Of a DNA stretch of 64,000 nucleotides, positions 62,612-64,000 are shown in pieces. The stretch is from assembly GCA_029721435.1 (NCBI GenBank), contig CM056576.1, positions 116,983,166-117,047,165 of the forward strand, written 5' to 3'. Both the position numbers and the translations under genes were made by a program. The DNA is from Gymnothorax reevesii. Lineage: Eukaryota; Chordata; Actinopteri; Anguilliformes; Muraenidae. Every line of letters begins with the position of its first letter. Within the stretch, counting starts at the first letter, position 1. The notes beneath the pieces were generated by a model that was given only the letters and a program-made list of their open reading frames with translations, was not told the origin of the DNA and ran no database searches.

Positions 62612-64000
62612 GGGTGTTTGTTCAGAAAAATAACTTGTGTTTTGAATTAATTCCAAAATTCCAGACAATAATTTGCAATCTCCTGAACTGAAGATCCAGC
62701 CCTTTATACTCAGGCATTATCCAATAATTTGGTCTTGGTCCATTTATGATATATTGATTTTATTTGTGTTGTTTTTGCGCATTACTATGTACAACGTTGT
62801 ATGGAAGATGAAACGTTCAAGTATTTAGAATGTTTTGCTTTTTATTAGCAGAGTTACCATGCGCTGGTGGTTTCGCGACATTGCCTGTGGTCTCTGAATA
62901 TCATCCAGGTGTGACACTCTTGAACAGATAAATTGAAGTGCAGTTGCACCGTGAGCCAATACATTACGACCTCTCACAGACAAAGTGATGAACATCAATG
63001 ATCTTGAGATGGCATGTTAATATCAATGATGGCATGTTAATATCTGCAAACAGATTTTAGATGGTATGCAAACTAGCTTCCATTGTCAGCATGTTGGATG
63101 CAAGAAAATTGGGACCTGAGCAACATTGACAAGGGCCAAATCTTCAAGGCCTGATAACTGGGTCAGAGCACTTTGAAGTCGGCAGGGCTTGTTGGGTTCT
63201 TCCAGTCAGCTGTGATGAATACCTGCTGAATACCTGGCCAGGCCGAGCATATATTGCAACTCATCTAGACTTTGCCTCTGTAATACGTTGCTTTTCATAG
63301 ATGATGGCACCTTTAGAGACTGCTTTGCGCCCAAACTGGGTTTAAAGTGCTTGAAAGTCTGAAAAAAGATACTGAAACAAGACCTGTGTCATTTTGTAGG
63401 TCTTAGTGAGCAGATAAAGAAAATGCAAAAATAAAAAAAAATCTGTTGGGAATTTTTGGGGAAAATCTATTTTTTATATGGCAGTCATATTGACTTGCAA
63501 AATCCTAAGAAAGGAGTTAATAATTGCAAGCCATCATGTTTTTTTTTTCTCGATAGAATGACGATACCACAGGGTCAGGTTGGTGAAAATACAAAATGGT
63601 TACCATGGTAACCGAATTTATTTTCAAAAATATGAAAATATTTAATTTCTGTAAATAACCCATGCTGCTTGAAATGTTGGTCAGCTTTAGTCCAATAGTC
63701 AAAAAAATAAATAAATACTCCTTTTGTGTGGTAGGAACAACTGGCAGCTGATTACATCATGTATAATAGGCCTTTTCATTCATTACCTCAGCTGAAGTGG
63801 AAGTAATGCCCTTGTCATTTTCATCATTATTCCTACTTGGAAGTTAATGCAGCTTAAAGGTTGCATAACCTTACATTCATAAAAGCCAGAGCATGTGGGA
63901 GATAGGCATTTCCATGACTGACGTCCTACCATTTTGGATCACAGCGAAGCTCGCTCAAGAGTTTGCTTTGCTTTGCTTTCGTAAAGGAGTTTCTCCATTG
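62612..64000. other. non-coding stretch, nothing recognised
   Basis: No coding motif or repeat terminus. The last 100 bp is of ordinary composition, and the window ends without a feature boundary. Confidence 0.4.

Overview
This looks like euchromatic, non-coding vertebrate DNA, most likely from a ray-finned fish. It is AT-rich and has no bacterial-style coding. Nearly all recognisable structure is repeat-derived: Tc1, hAT, TTAA-targeting and GGGCTCTAATTTC-ended DNA transposons, non-LTR retrotransposon ends (including an UnaL2-type stem-loop with TGTAA repeats), a dispersed repeat with an AATTG tail, and CA/GT microsatellites. The UnaL2-type tail is compatible with an early-branching teleost such as an eel, but similar tails occur across teleosts, so the species is not settled.

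Layout. 0-6.8 kb is mostly featureless, with a CA microsatellite and degenerate repeat scraps. 6.85-8.44 kb is a nearly intact Tc1-like transposon with 201-bp terminal inverted repeats and one frameshift in the transposase. 9.0-9.6 kb is LTR-like. 11.09-13.07 kb is a DNA transposon with 13-bp terminal repeats, carrying a second TTAA-flanked transposon inside it. A shorter relative in the opposite orientation lies at 17.73-18.62 kb. Between them are the best candidate for a host gene start (ATG at 15,090 followed by a splice donor), a reverse-transcriptase fragment (15.85-16.2 kb), and a diverged tandem array with six copies of the orphan nuclear-receptor site TGACCTTGA (16.3-17.5 kb). 20-37 kb holds LTR-like debris, a piggyBac-like MITE, a degenerate minus-strand Tc1 with a foreign insert, an UnaL2-like LINE end and a hAT MITE with a perfect 8-bp target duplication. 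37-38.2 kb has a 77-nt perfect-length hairpin and a THAP-domain relic. 44.1-44.9 kb is a deletion derivative of another Tc1 family. 51.9-56.9 kb has a palindromic MITE, a Tc1 copy split by about 2.57 kb of other repeats (including the second 77-nt hairpin), and a TTAA-flanked element. 61.0-62.6 kb is a longer TTAA element with another repeat nested in it.

There is no operon-like or pathway-like gene set. The only complete-looking protein-coding unit is the Tc1 transposase, and it is broken. If the 15.09-kb exon is real, much of the right 49 kb could be its first intron. No confident additional host exons were seen. The most unusual signals are the two near-identical 77-nt hairpins, the nuclear-receptor-site array, a family of short hairpin + GTCC-repeat sequences resembling non-autonomous Helentrons, and the THAP relic that has lost its distal zinc ligands.
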